Origin: an uncultured Lachnospiraceae bacterium | GTDB taxonomy: Bacteria; Bacillota; Clostridia; Lachnospirales; Lachnospiraceae | Length of the DNA stretch: 64,000 bases | Reading direction: 5' to 3' | Assembly: GCA_910587935.1 (NCBI GenBank) | Contig: CAJUNP010000004.1 | Span: forward strand, 58,563 to 122,562 | Notes under the pieces: generated by a model | What the model saw: only the letters and a program-made list of their open reading frames with translations | What the model was told of the DNA's origin: nothing | The model's database searches: none | Made by a program: the position numbers and the translations under genes | Shown here: one piece after another, positions 1-7,457 of the stretch | Layout: the number at the start of each line of letters is the position of its first letter | How positions within the stretch are numbered: the stretch's first letter is position 1

Positions 1-190
1 CAATGAGGCTTGTAACCGGCAGCGTATCGCTCTCAATCAGTTTTTCATAAAATTCATGATGACTGATGGTAACGCCGTCAAAAAATTCTTCTTCGCCAAA
101 GCGGATGGACATTGGTAATACGGTCAGATCTGTTCTTTCCGATGCGACAATATCGGATGCAGAGTCTGTTATAATTCTTATTTTTTCCAT
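1..190 (-). CDS. DegV family fatty-acid-binding protein, N-terminal part (cut by window edge)
   Basis: The minus strand from 190 reads a clean open frame to the window edge, about 63 residues. It begins MEKIRIITDSASDIVASE, which is the typical DegV opening (ITDSasDi). It continues with LTVLPMSIRFGEEEFFDG and ends inside LPVTSLI, where DegV proteins carry the conserved TSQPS-like segment. DegV proteins bind a fatty acid, and in FakAB systems they present it to the FakA kinase. A ribosome site AGGAAAGG lies about 8 bases before the ATG. The gene follows the aldehyde dehydrogenase by 28 bases on the same strand, so it is probably the third gene of a marR-ALDH-degV unit. The C-terminal part is outside the window. 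Confidence 0.85.
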   Translation of the reverse strand, partial: MEKIRIITDSASDIVASERTDLTVLPMSIRFGEEEFFDGVTISHHEFYEKLIESDTLPVTSLI

Positions 191-218
191 GTGGAAGTTT
201 CCTTTCCTGTTTGTCATT

Positions 219-1598
219 TTATCGTTCAAACAAACGAATCAGCCGGATGTCAAGCTTTGAGTGGGGCCTGTAACGCAGGGGCAGATCCGGAAATGTTTTT
301 TTATCAACAATACTTTTTTTATGTGAAAATGTGTCAAAACCGGCTTTTCCATGGTAGGAGCCCATACCGCTTGCGCCGACTCCACCAAATCCCATATTGC
401 TGGTGGCCAGATGAACAAGGGTATCGTTGACGCATCCGCCGCCGAAGCGGATTTGTTCCGTTGCGAAGCGGATCGCCTTTTTACTGGAGGAAAAAATGTA
501 CAATGCAAGCGGAGCGTCCATGGAATTGATTTTTGCGGCGGCTTCACGTAAACTCTTATAGGTCACAACAGGCAGGAGCGGCCCGAAAATTTCTTCTCCC
601 ATAACGGCGTCCTCCCAGGTAACGGGCGCCATTACAGTAGGTGAGATTTGCAGTGTTTTGGCATTTGTCTGTCCGCCGCATATGATTTTGGAGGAATCCA
701 TCAGACCGCAAAGCCGATCGAAGTGCCGTTTGTTTATGATTTTACCATAGGCGGGATTTTCAAGCGGCCGTGTTCCATATTGCTTTTTGATTTGTATCTG
801 CAGTTCTTTTATTAATTTATCTTTGATAGAATCGGCGCAGTAAATATAGTCCGGAGCCACGCAGGTCTGCCCGCAGTTAATAAATTTTCCAAATACAATT
901 CTTCTGGCGGCAAGCCGGATGTCAGCGGTTTCATCGACGATACAGGGACTTTTTCCACCAAGCTCCAGAGTGATGGGAATTAAACGTTCCGACGCCTTCC
1001 TCATCACTTCTTTGCCTACCGGTTTGCTTCCCGTAAAGAAAATATAGTCAAAGTTACAGTCTAACAGGGCGGCGTTTTCCTGTCTGCCGCCTTTTATAAC
1101 GGTCACATAATCAGGCGGATATAATTTTTTTATTATTTTTTCAAGAATATCGGCCGTGGCGGGCGCATAGGCGCTTGGTTTTAAAACGGCGGTATTTCCG
1201 GCGGCCAGTGCGTCCACCAGGGGATCCAGCGATAAAAGAAGCGGATAATTCCAGGGACTCATAATCAGCACCGTTCCATAGGGAACGGGTTTTATATAGC
1301 TGTGAGAAGGCATTTGTCCTATGGGCGTATGGACGCGGCAGGGGCGGGCATATTCGGAAAGATGCCGCAGCATATGACGAATTTCGCTTTTGACAAGTCC
1401 GATTTCGCACATGTAGCTTTCGGCGGCGCTTTTTCCCAGGTCGGTGTGCAGGGCGGAGGTTAGTTCGGATTCATAGCTTTCCAGGGAGTCAAGCAGTTTT
1501 TTTAACGCAGTTTTTCTTGTGCTGACGGGAAACGTTTTTCCGGCGGAAAAAAATGCTTTTTGCTTTTGCAGAACGGTTTGAATATAGATCGATTCCAT
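219..1598 (-). CDS. NAD(P)-dependent aldehyde dehydrogenase (class 3-like)
   Basis: A 459-residue protein of the aldehyde dehydrogenase superfamily, which oxidises aldehydes to carboxylates with NAD(P). Visible motifs are the WNYPLLL segment near residue 115, ELGGKSP with the general-base Glu near 210, and the catalytic Cys in FINCGQTCVAPDY near 240. EEIFGPLLPV and the C-terminal GGCVNDTLVH follow. The length (about 460) and lack of extra domains fit the short class 3 group (AlkH/YwdH type), which acts on medium- to long-chain or aromatic aldehydes. Its ATG overlaps the marR stop as TAATG, so the two genes are translationally coupled and aldehyde or lipid stress probably induces both. The substrate cannot be read from sequence. 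Confidence 0.9.
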   Translation of the reverse strand: MESIYIQTVLQKQKAFFSAGKTFPVSTRKTALKKLLDSLESYESELTSALHTDLGKSAAESYMCEIGLVKSEIRHMLRHLSEYARPCRVHTPIGQMPSHSYIKPVPYGTVLIMSPWNYPLLLSLDPLVDALAAGNTAVLKPSAYAPATADILEKIIKKLYPPDYVTVIKGGRQENAALLDCNFDYIFFTGSKPVGKEVMRKASERLIPITLELGGKSPCIVDETADIRLAARRIVFGKFINCGQTCVAPDYIYCADSIKDKLIKELQIQIKKQYGTRPLENPAYGKIINKRHFDRLCGLMDSSKIICGGQTNAKTLQISPTVMAPVTWEDAVMGEEIFGPLLPVVTYKSLREAAAKINSMDAPLALYIFSSSKKAIRFATEQIRFGGGCVNDTLVHLATSNMGFGGVGASGMGSYHGKAGFDTFSHKKSIVDKKTFPDLPLRYRPHSKLDIRLIRLFER

Positions 1599-2068
1599 TA
1601 TTTTGCGGCCTCCTGTAGTTCTTCCTGTTTCGTTAGATATGTGGTCAGATTGCTGAGAATTAACTTCATGGCGTCATAAAAAATGTTGCGCTGTTCGTCG
1701 GTAAGACCGCTGCCGCCGCTGAAAAGAACGGCTTCAATTCGGCGGTTCATTGCTTCTGTAAGCTTCCGTCCATGATCCGTGAGATAGTACAGTGTGCGGT
1801 AGGAGCGTTTGTTTTCCGGAAGGTTACAATATATCAGCTCCCTGGCAAGTAACTGGCTCAGGCTTCGGGAAACGGCGGATTTATCTTCCCGGCATAGCCT
1901 TGTAAGCTGTGTGGCGGTCAGCCCCGCGTCGCTTTTTCCAAGGTAATACAAACACATGGCATGGCCGGCACGTAATCCGAACGGTTTCATTTCCAATTCT
2001 TTTATTTTTTGCAGGCATCGGTTTAATTCCAGTATACAACATGTAAAAGCTTCAAAACGGTTTTCCAT
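1598..2068 (-). CDS. MarR family transcriptional regulator
   Basis: A 156-residue winged-helix repressor of the MarR family. The core is GLTATQLTRLCREDKSAVSR (recognition helix), then LLARELIYCNLPENKRSYRT, the beta-wing with its typical charged hairpin. LTDHGRKLTEAM and a C-terminal dimerisation helix follow. It is the first gene of a unit with the aldehyde dehydrogenase, whose ATG shares an A with its TAA. Two TGTTGA...TCAACA palindromes lie 20-75 bases upstream of the ATG and are the obvious autoregulatory sites. Ligand unknown. Confidence 0.9.
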   Translation of the reverse strand: MENRFEAFTCCILELNRCLQKIKELEMKPFGLRAGHAMCLYYLGKSDAGLTATQLTRLCREDKSAVSRSLSQLLARELIYCNLPENKRSYRTLYYLTDHGRKLTEAMNRRIEAVLFSGGSGLTDEQRNIFYDAMKLILSNLTTYLTKQEELQEAAK

Positions 2069-2088
2069 TGGTATCTCCTTAAGTGAAA

Positions 2089-2140
2089 TGTTGATAAATC
2101 AACAAAATAATGCTAGCATATTCATGTTGATGTGTCAACA
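2089..2140. promoter_or_regulatory. Twin palindromic operators in front of marR
   Basis: Two palindromes of the same sequence sit 36 bases apart. 2089-2104 has arms TGTTGAT/ATCAACA with a 2-base spacer, and 2125-2140 has arms TGTTGA/TCAACA with a 4-base spacer. The spacing is close to three and a half helical turns. Position just upstream of the marR start and the 16-bp palindrome size fit MarR operators. Binding by this MarR is inference. Confidence 0.65.
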
Positions 2141-2295
2141 TTTATAAAAGTCGTTAAATTGTTCTTTAAGATATATACCTTTTGCACAAATTTTTTGTTG
2201 TATTTTTGTAAATTATTATAGTTGTAATATAAGATATTTAATTGTATAATTTAAATACAATAATAGTAATTGAGATGCGAAAGGAGAAGTTAATT

Positions 2296-2547
2296 ATGAA
2301 AAGAACCAAAAAAATTCTCGTTGTGCTTCTGGGAACCCTTATGTTATTTGGCGCTACTGCTACGGCAAGCGCAGCCAGCTATCCGTATAACATAGGCTGT
2401 CCGCATTGTTCCTATCCGAATTCTGCCGAGAGACAATCAACTGTAGCGCAGGGAACATGCTGGTGTGGACAACCCAAAGTTCTTTACAGATGCGGTCACT
2501 GTTCAATGCATTTATATGGATGCACACAGGGACATGCCACAAAGTAA
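2296..2547 (+). CDS. Small secreted Cys-rich protein, unknown function
   Basis: An 83-residue protein starting at the ATG 8 bases after AAGGAG; an earlier in-frame ATG at 2242 has no ribosome site. Residues 1-26 are a signal peptide (KRTK, a hydrophobic core, then an ATASA-type cleavage site). The mature part, about 55 residues, holds CPHC, CWCG, CGHC and a C-terminal CTQGH, that is seven Cys and several His in zinc-knuckle spacing. It could bind zinc or form disulfides outside the cell. No family recognised. A strong terminator follows, so it is a single-gene unit. Confidence 0.75.
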   Translation: MKRTKKILVVLLGTLMLFGATATASAASYPYNIGCPHCSYPNSAERQSTVAQGTCWCGQPKVLYRCGHCSMHLYGCTQGHATK

Positions 2548-2594
2548 TTGATGACTTACATCATTATATTTGTAAAAAGGTTTGATACCATTCT

Positions 2595-2632
2595 AAGAGC
2601 GGCAGTGCAATAACGGCCGCTCTTACTTTTTG
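2595..2632 (+). terminator. Rho-independent terminator after the small secreted protein
   Basis: Perfect 9-bp stem AAGAGCGGC/GCCGCTCTT with a 12-base loop, followed by a T-rich tract (ACTTTTT). Confidence 0.85.
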
Positions 2633-2714
2633 CAACGAGTCTGCCGTAAGAAAGGTATGCCGGATATTTTAGCCGCATACATTTTCATGAGAGAAAAAAT
2701 CCGGGTTAAAATGT

Positions 2715-3776
2715 ATGAGATATCTGACATGGCTTCGTAAAGCAATCATAGCTGAAGGAATATTGATTTTAGCGCTTTTTGCGGTCGTATCCCGAAAAGA
2801 CGCAGAAGAAAAACAGCCTGCCGGGGGAGCGGAAAATATTCAGGTTTCGGCAAAAGGGGATTATATAAAGTGGGTGGATTTTAAAGTTTCGTATGAGGCT
2901 CTGTGTAAGGCGTACGAGTGGGATATTCAGACCCATGGAAGCGAAACGGAACTGGACTGGATCGAGCTGCTTGCGTATGCCGCGGCAAAAACCGGAGGAA
3001 ATGTGGATAAAAAAGCATGCAAGTATATTGATACGGCGGCAGAAGAACTTATGGGAAAAGAGACAACTATAAAAACGCTTACCAGAGACATGGAATATTA
3101 CCCTTATTATCTGCAGGCATATTCTGCAGTTTTGGATGGATTTGTAGGAGAATATGAGGCGGAGCTTGCGGATGAGACGGGCGGAACCACATGGGAGAAA
3201 AGATATGGGCTGAAAGCTTTTTCGCCCGTTGCAAAAGGTTTTTATTATGAAGATTATGATGATTTCGGCGCCAGCAGGAGCTATGGCTATGCCAGGCCGC
3301 ATTTGGGGCATGATATGATGGGGCAGGTGGGTACGCCCATAATAGCCATTGAAAGCGGCACCGTAGAAGCCCTTGGCTGGAACCAGTACGGAGGATGGCG
3401 TATCGGCATCCGAAGCCATGATAAAAAACGTTACTATTATTACGCTCACCTGCGGCAGAATTACCCCTATGCGGAATGGCTGGAGGAAGGCTGTGAAGTA
3501 ACGGCCGGCGATGTTATTGGCTATATGGGACACACCGGCTACAGCACGAAAGAAAATGTGAACAATATAGAAGTTACGCATTTGCATTGGGGGCTGGAAC
3601 TCATTTTTGACGAATCCCAGAAGGAGAGCAATAATGAGATCTGGATTGACGTCTATGCGCTGACACGGTTTTTATATAAAAACCGTTCGGAGGTTGTGAA
3701 GGTGGAAGGAACGAAGGAATGGAAAAGAGTCTATGGGCTGAGAGAAGAGGCAGGCAAGGAGGAAATTATAAAATAA
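2715..3776 (+). CDS. M23 family (LytM-type) peptidase, membrane-anchored
   Basis: A 353-residue protein. Residues 7-25 are a hydrophobic anchor or uncleaved signal. Residues 45-165 are a helical region of unknown fold. Residues 190-300 are an M23 zinc metallopeptidase domain. The zinc ligands are readable: HLGHDMM near 195 (HxxxD), YAHL near 248 and HLHWG near 288. M23 enzymes cut peptidoglycan peptide cross-links. The start has no good ribosome site, and the ATG lies in the 3' arm of a 10-bp hairpin (see findings). There is no obvious partner gene: the superoxide reductase 75 bases downstream of its stop has its own ribosome site. Confidence 0.85.
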   Translation: MRYLTWLRKAIIAEGILILALFAVVSRKDAEEKQPAGGAENIQVSAKGDYIKWVDFKVSYEALCKAYEWDIQTHGSETELDWIELLAYAAAKTGGNVDKKACKYIDTAAEELMGKETTIKTLTRDMEYYPYYLQAYSAVLDGFVGEYEAELADETGGTTWEKRYGLKAFSPVAKGFYYEDYDDFGASRSYGYARPHLGHDMMGQVGTPIIAIESGTVEALGWNQYGGWRIGIRSHDKKRYYYYAHLRQNYPYAEWLEEGCEVTAGDVIGYMGHTGYSTKENVNNIEVTHLHWGLELIFDESQKESNNEIWIDVYALTRFLYKNRSEVVKVEGTKEWKRVYGLREEAGKEEIIK

Positions 3777-3887
3777 GCTTTTTTATTTGGCGGGCGTCAA
3801 TTTATGGCCGTAATGAATAATTCATAAAATCCGAGAAACAATAGGAAAAAAATGAACTGCCGTAAACCGGCGGACAGGAGGCCTTAT

Positions 3888-4265
3888 ATGGAACAGGAAA
3901 CGAAATTTTATGCGGGTAACGATCAAAAGAGTATTTTAAAACTTATTAAAGGGAGCGATATTCCGCAGGGATTACAGGAACTTTGCGCGGAGATGAAGGA
4001 GGGAGCGGGCGAAAAACATCTGCCGGTTGCCGAACTGGAACAAAATAAAGTGGTTGTCAAGGTGGGCAGCGTGTTTCATCCCATGCTGGAGGAACACAGT
4101 ATTGAATGGGTATATCTGAAAACCGAAAAATGTGAACAGCTTATGTACCTTAAACCGGGCGGCGATCCGGTGGCGGAATTCGCGCTTCTTCCGGGGGATA
4201 AACCGGTATGCGTATATGCTTACTGTAATCTGCATGGATTGTGGAAACTGCCTTTGCACGGATAG
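3888..4265 (+). CDS. Superoxide reductase (desulfoferrodoxin family, without the N-terminal Cys4 centre)
   Basis: A 125-residue protein; the start is the ATG 7 bases after AGGAGG. The catalytic SOR domain is intact. It has EKHLPV (Glu plus first His ligand), FHPMLEEHSIEW (two His ligands) and YCNLHGLW (Cys and the last His), the pentacoordinate Fe(His)4Cys site. Such enzymes reduce superoxide to hydrogen peroxide with rubredoxin electrons and protect anaerobes during oxygen exposure. The N-terminus, TKFYAGNDQKSI, lines up with the FY-C-x-x-CGN region of desulfoferrodoxin but has no Cys, so the rubredoxin-like centre I has been lost, as in class III enzymes. Confidence 0.9.
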   Translation: MEQETKFYAGNDQKSILKLIKGSDIPQGLQELCAEMKEGAGEKHLPVAELEQNKVVVKVGSVFHPMLEEHSIEWVYLKTEKCEQLMYLKPGGDPVAEFALLPGDKPVCVYAYCNLHGLWKLPLHG

Positions 4266-4321
4266 GCTTTTGCCGTGTGTTTTAGTCATAGAAATTTAAC
4301 AATTGTACCCGTTGAAAAACA

Positions 4322-4350
4322 TTGCCAAAACACTTTGCCTATGTTAAAAT
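4322..4350 (+). promoter_or_regulatory. Promoter of the butyrate operon
   Basis: TTGCCA at 4322-4327, a 17-base spacer, and TAAAAT at 4345-4350 with an extended -10 TG (4342-4343). It lies 60-90 bases before the thiolase ATG. The secA promoter in this window has the same TGTTAAAAT extended -10. Confidence 0.7.
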
Positions 4351-4412
4351 TATTCCGATAGGTTAATGATAAAAAAATAACAATCTAATCGGTTAACATG
4401 GAGGAAAGTGAA

Positions 4413-5594
4413 ATGTCAAGAAAAGTTGTATTAGCAGGCGCATGCCGTACGGCAATCGGCACGATGGGCGGCAGCTTAAGTACTACTCCCGCCGCACAGC
4501 TCGGTGCGATCGTGATCAAAGAGGCTTTGAACAGAGCAGGAGTAAAGCCTGAGCAGGTAGACCAGGTTTACATGGGATGTGTTATCCAGGCAGGCCAGGG
4601 ACAGAACGTAGCGCGTCAGGCATCCATTAAGGCGGGACTTCCCATTGAAGTGCCGGCTGTTACCATGAACGTTGTGTGCGGTTCCGGACTCAATTGTGTA
4701 AATCAGGCGGCACAGATGATCATGGCCGGAGACGCTGATATCGTGGTTGCAGGCGGAATGGAGAATATGTCTATGGCTCCCTATGCAATTCCCCAGGGAC
4801 GTTACGGTTACCGCATGGGTAATGCAACAATGGTTGATACCATGATCAAAGACGCATTATGGGACGCTTTCAATGATTATCATATGATTAAAACGGCGGA
4901 CAACATCTGCGAAGAATGGGGACTGACCAGAGAAGAACTGGATGAGTTTGCGTTAAAGAGCCAGCAGAAGGCATGCGCGGCAATTGAATCCGGCGCATTT
5001 AAGAAAGAGATTGTTCCCGTAGAGATTAAGAAGAAAAAAGAAACCGTTATTTTTGATACGGATGAAGGACCCAGAGCGAATTCTACCATAGAAGGCCTTG
5101 CCAAGCTGCGTTCCATTAATCCCGACGGATATGTAACGGCAGGTAACGCTTCCGGCATTAACGACGGTGCGGCTGCGGTTATCGTGATGAGCGAAGAAAA
5201 GGCAAAAGAATTGGGCGTGAAGCCGATGGCAACGTTTGTAGCGGGTGCGCTTGCAGGCGTCAGACCTGAAGTTATGGGTATCGGTCCCGTTGCGGCTACC
5301 CAGAAGGTAATGGCCAAAACCGGCATGAAGATTGAGGATTTTGATATTATCGAAGCAAACGAAGCATTTGCGGCACAGTCCGTAGCGGTTGGCAAAGATC
5401 TGGGTATCGACGTAGACAAACAGCTCAATCCCAACGGCGGAGCCATTGCTTTAGGACATCCGGTAGGAGCCAGCGGATGTCGTATTCTGGTTACCCTGCT
5501 TCATGAGATGGAAGCGAAAGACGCAAAGACCGGTCTTGCAACCCTTTGCATCGGCGGCGGTATGGGCTGCGCTACGATCGTAACCAGAGATTAA
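4413..5594 (+). CDS. thlA: Acetyl-CoA acetyltransferase (thiolase)
   Basis: A 393-residue biosynthetic thiolase that condenses two acetyl-CoA to acetoacetyl-CoA, the first step of butyrate formation. The acyl-accepting Cys is in NVVCGSGLNC near residue 88, the His in GHPVGASG near 348, and the second Cys in LCIGGGMGC near 378. The start chosen is the second ATG (MSRKVVLAGA), because the first, at 4398, overlaps its own ribosome site GGAGG. First gene of the operon thl-crt-hbd-bcd-etfB-etfA. Confidence 0.95.
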   Translation: MSRKVVLAGACRTAIGTMGGSLSTTPAAQLGAIVIKEALNRAGVKPEQVDQVYMGCVIQAGQGQNVARQASIKAGLPIEVPAVTMNVVCGSGLNCVNQAAQMIMAGDADIVVAGGMENMSMAPYAIPQGRYGYRMGNATMVDTMIKDALWDAFNDYHMIKTADNICEEWGLTREELDEFALKSQQKACAAIESGAFKKEIVPVEIKKKKETVIFDTDEGPRANSTIEGLAKLRSINPDGYVTAGNASGINDGAAAVIVMSEEKAKELGVKPMATFVAGALAGVRPEVMGIGPVAATQKVMAKTGMKIEDFDIIEANEAFAAQSVAVGKDLGIDVDKQLNPNGGAIALGHPVGASGCRILVTLLHEMEAKDAKTGLATLCIGGGMGCATIVTRD

Positions 5595-5612
5595 TTTCCG
5601 ATAGGTAAATAA

Positions 5613-5663
5613 ATATCCGAATGGCCCTGACCACCTGATTCCGGTTTACGGCTGTTCGGATAT
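5613..5663 (+). other. Intercistronic stem-loop between thl and crt
   Basis: A perfect 9-bp stem ATATCCGAA (5613-5621) with TTCGGATAT (5655-5663) encloses a GC-rich 33-base loop. No T-run follows, so it is more likely an mRNA stability or processing element that sets the relative amount of thiolase message than a terminator. Confidence 0.5.
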
Positions 5664-5706
5664 TGGTATGTTTAATATTACTTTCATAAGCAAAGGAGTC
5701 ATACAT

Positions 5707-6492
5707 ATGGAATACGTTTTATACGAACAAAAAGGCGCTGTGGGAATTATTACAATTAACAGAGAAAAAGCGCTGAATGCATTGAATTCAACGGTTTTGG
5801 AAGAACTGGACCAGACCTTTGACGCCGTGAATCTCGAAGAGGTGAGATGCCTGATTCTGACCGGCGCAGGCCAGAAATCTTTTGTTGCGGGAGCCGATAT
5901 CGGCGAGATGAGCACGTTGACAAAAGCGGAAGGAGAAGCTTTCGGTAAAAAAGGAAACGATGTATTCCGCAAGATTGAAACTTTCCCGATTCCGGTAATC
6001 GCTGCAGTAAACGGTTTCGCGCTGGGCGGCGGCTGCGAGATCTCCATGAGCTGCGACATTCGTATCTGCTCTGACAACGCGGTATTCGGACAGCCGGAGG
6101 TTGGCCTTGGAATTACGCCTGGTTTCGGCGGAACCCAGAGACTGGCAAGACTGGTAGGAGCCGGCATGGCAAAACAGATGATTTACACCGCACGCAACAT
6201 TAAAGCCGACGAGGCGCTGCGTATCGGGCTTGTTAACGCCGTATATCCGCAGGAAGAACTGATGGCGGCAGCAGAGAAGATGGCGGCGGGAATTGCAGGG
6301 AATGCGCCGATCGCCGTTCGGAACTGCAAGAAAGCAATTAACGACGGACTGGATGTTTCTATGGACGAAGCGATTGTGATTGAAGAGAAATTATTCGGAG
6401 ACTGCTTCGAGACGGAAGATCAGAAGTACGGAATGGCATTTTTCCTTGACAAAAACAAAGAAAAAGTGAAAGAACCATTTAAGAACTGCTAG
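5707..6492 (+). CDS. crt: 3-hydroxybutyryl-CoA dehydratase (crotonase)
   Basis: A 261-residue enoyl-CoA hydratase/isomerase family member that dehydrates 3-hydroxybutyryl-CoA to crotonyl-CoA. The oxyanion-hole segments are FVAGADIGEM near 60 and NGFALGGGCE near 100, with the two catalytic Glu in GGGCE and GQPEVGLGI. The start is the ATG 8 bases after AAAGGAG; an ATG 13 codons earlier has no ribosome site. Second gene of the butyrate operon. Confidence 0.95.
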   Translation: MEYVLYEQKGAVGIITINREKALNALNSTVLEELDQTFDAVNLEEVRCLILTGAGQKSFVAGADIGEMSTLTKAEGEAFGKKGNDVFRKIETFPIPVIAAVNGFALGGGCEISMSCDIRICSDNAVFGQPEVGLGITPGFGGTQRLARLVGAGMAKQMIYTARNIKADEALRIGLVNAVYPQEELMAAAEKMAAGIAGNAPIAVRNCKKAINDGLDVSMDEAIVIEEKLFGDCFETEDQKYGMAFFLDKNKEKVKEPFKNC

Positions 6493-6546
6493 TGAGTCAT
6501 TCTTTCAATTATTCTATTTAATTCAAAACATAAAGGAGGAACTACA

Positions 6547-7386
6547 ATGAAAGTAGGTATTATTGGCGCGGGTACCATGGGTGCCGGAATCGCACAGGCT
6601 TTTGCAATGACGGAAGGCTATGAAGTATGCCTCTGCGACATCAAAATGGAATTTGCGGAAGGCGGAAAAGCAAGAATTCAGAAAAACATGAATTTCCTTG
6701 TAAGTAAAGAAAAAATCACACAGGATAAGGCTGACGCCATTCTGGCTAAGATTACCTGCGGTTTGAAAGATATCTGCACGGACTGTGATCTGGTTGTAGA
6801 GGTTGCGCCTGAGAATATGCAGATTAAGAAGGCTACCTTTAAGGAGCTTCAGGAAATTGTAAAACCGGATTGTATTTTTGCAACCAATACCTCTTCTCTT
6901 TCCATTACGGAAATCGGCGCTGGACTGGACAGACCTATGATTGGTATGCACTTCTTCAATCCTGCCGACAGAATGAAGCTGGTTGAAGTCATTGCAGGAG
7001 AGAATACGCCGGTTGAACTGGTTGATAAGATTAAAGGAATTGCTTCGGAAATCGGCAAGACTCCCGTAGAAGTAAAGGAAGCTCCGGGATTCGTCGTTAA
7101 CCGGATTCTGATTCCGATGATTAATGAAGCAATAGGCATTTATGCGGACGGTATTGCAAGCGTTGCGGATATTGACGAAGCTATGAAATTAGGCGCTTCT
7201 CATCCCATGGGTCCTCTTGCGCTCGGCGATCTGGTAGGCCTTGATATTGTTCTTGCAATTATGGAAGTACTGCAGACCGAAACCGGCGATCCCAAGTATC
7301 GTCCCCATCCCCTTCTTAAGAAGATGGTGCGCGCAGGAAAACTCGGCAAGAAAACCGGCGTTGGTTTCTACAACTACGCAAAATAA
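6547..7386 (+). CDS. hbd: 3-hydroxybutyryl-CoA dehydrogenase
   Basis: A 279-residue enzyme reducing acetoacetyl-CoA to 3-hydroxybutyryl-CoA. Residues 1-180 are the Rossmann domain, opening with VGIIGAGTMGAGIAQAF. NTSSLSI and GMHFFNPADRMKLVEV carry the catalytic His, and the C-terminal dimerisation domain starts at APGFVVNRI. AAAGGAGG lies 7 bases before the ATG. Third gene of the operon. Confidence 0.96.
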   Translation: MKVGIIGAGTMGAGIAQAFAMTEGYEVCLCDIKMEFAEGGKARIQKNMNFLVSKEKITQDKADAILAKITCGLKDICTDCDLVVEVAPENMQIKKATFKELQEIVKPDCIFATNTSSLSITEIGAGLDRPMIGMHFFNPADRMKLVEVIAGENTPVELVDKIKGIASEIGKTPVEVKEAPGFVVNRILIPMINEAIGIYADGIASVADIDEAMKLGASHPMGPLALGDLVGLDIVLAIMEVLQTETGDPKYRPHPLLKKMVRAGKLGKKTGVGFYNYAK

Positions 7387-7457
7387 TGAAGAATGTAAAC
7401 GCCTGTCAGGGCGTGTACGTTCTCTGATATTACAAGATAGATGGAGGAATAGTTATC

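Noticed and set aside
2769..3587. Long minus-strand open frame (about 270 codons) opposite the M23 peptidase
   Set aside because: It lies fully inside a gene with clear zinc motifs on the other strand, has no ribosome site and reads as a low-complexity Ile/Phe-rich protein with no family likeness.
4298..4400. Rex-type redox operator before the butyrate operon
   Set aside because: TTAACAATTG and GGTTAAC half-site-like pieces exist, but no TTGTTAA-N4-TTAACAA palindrome is present.
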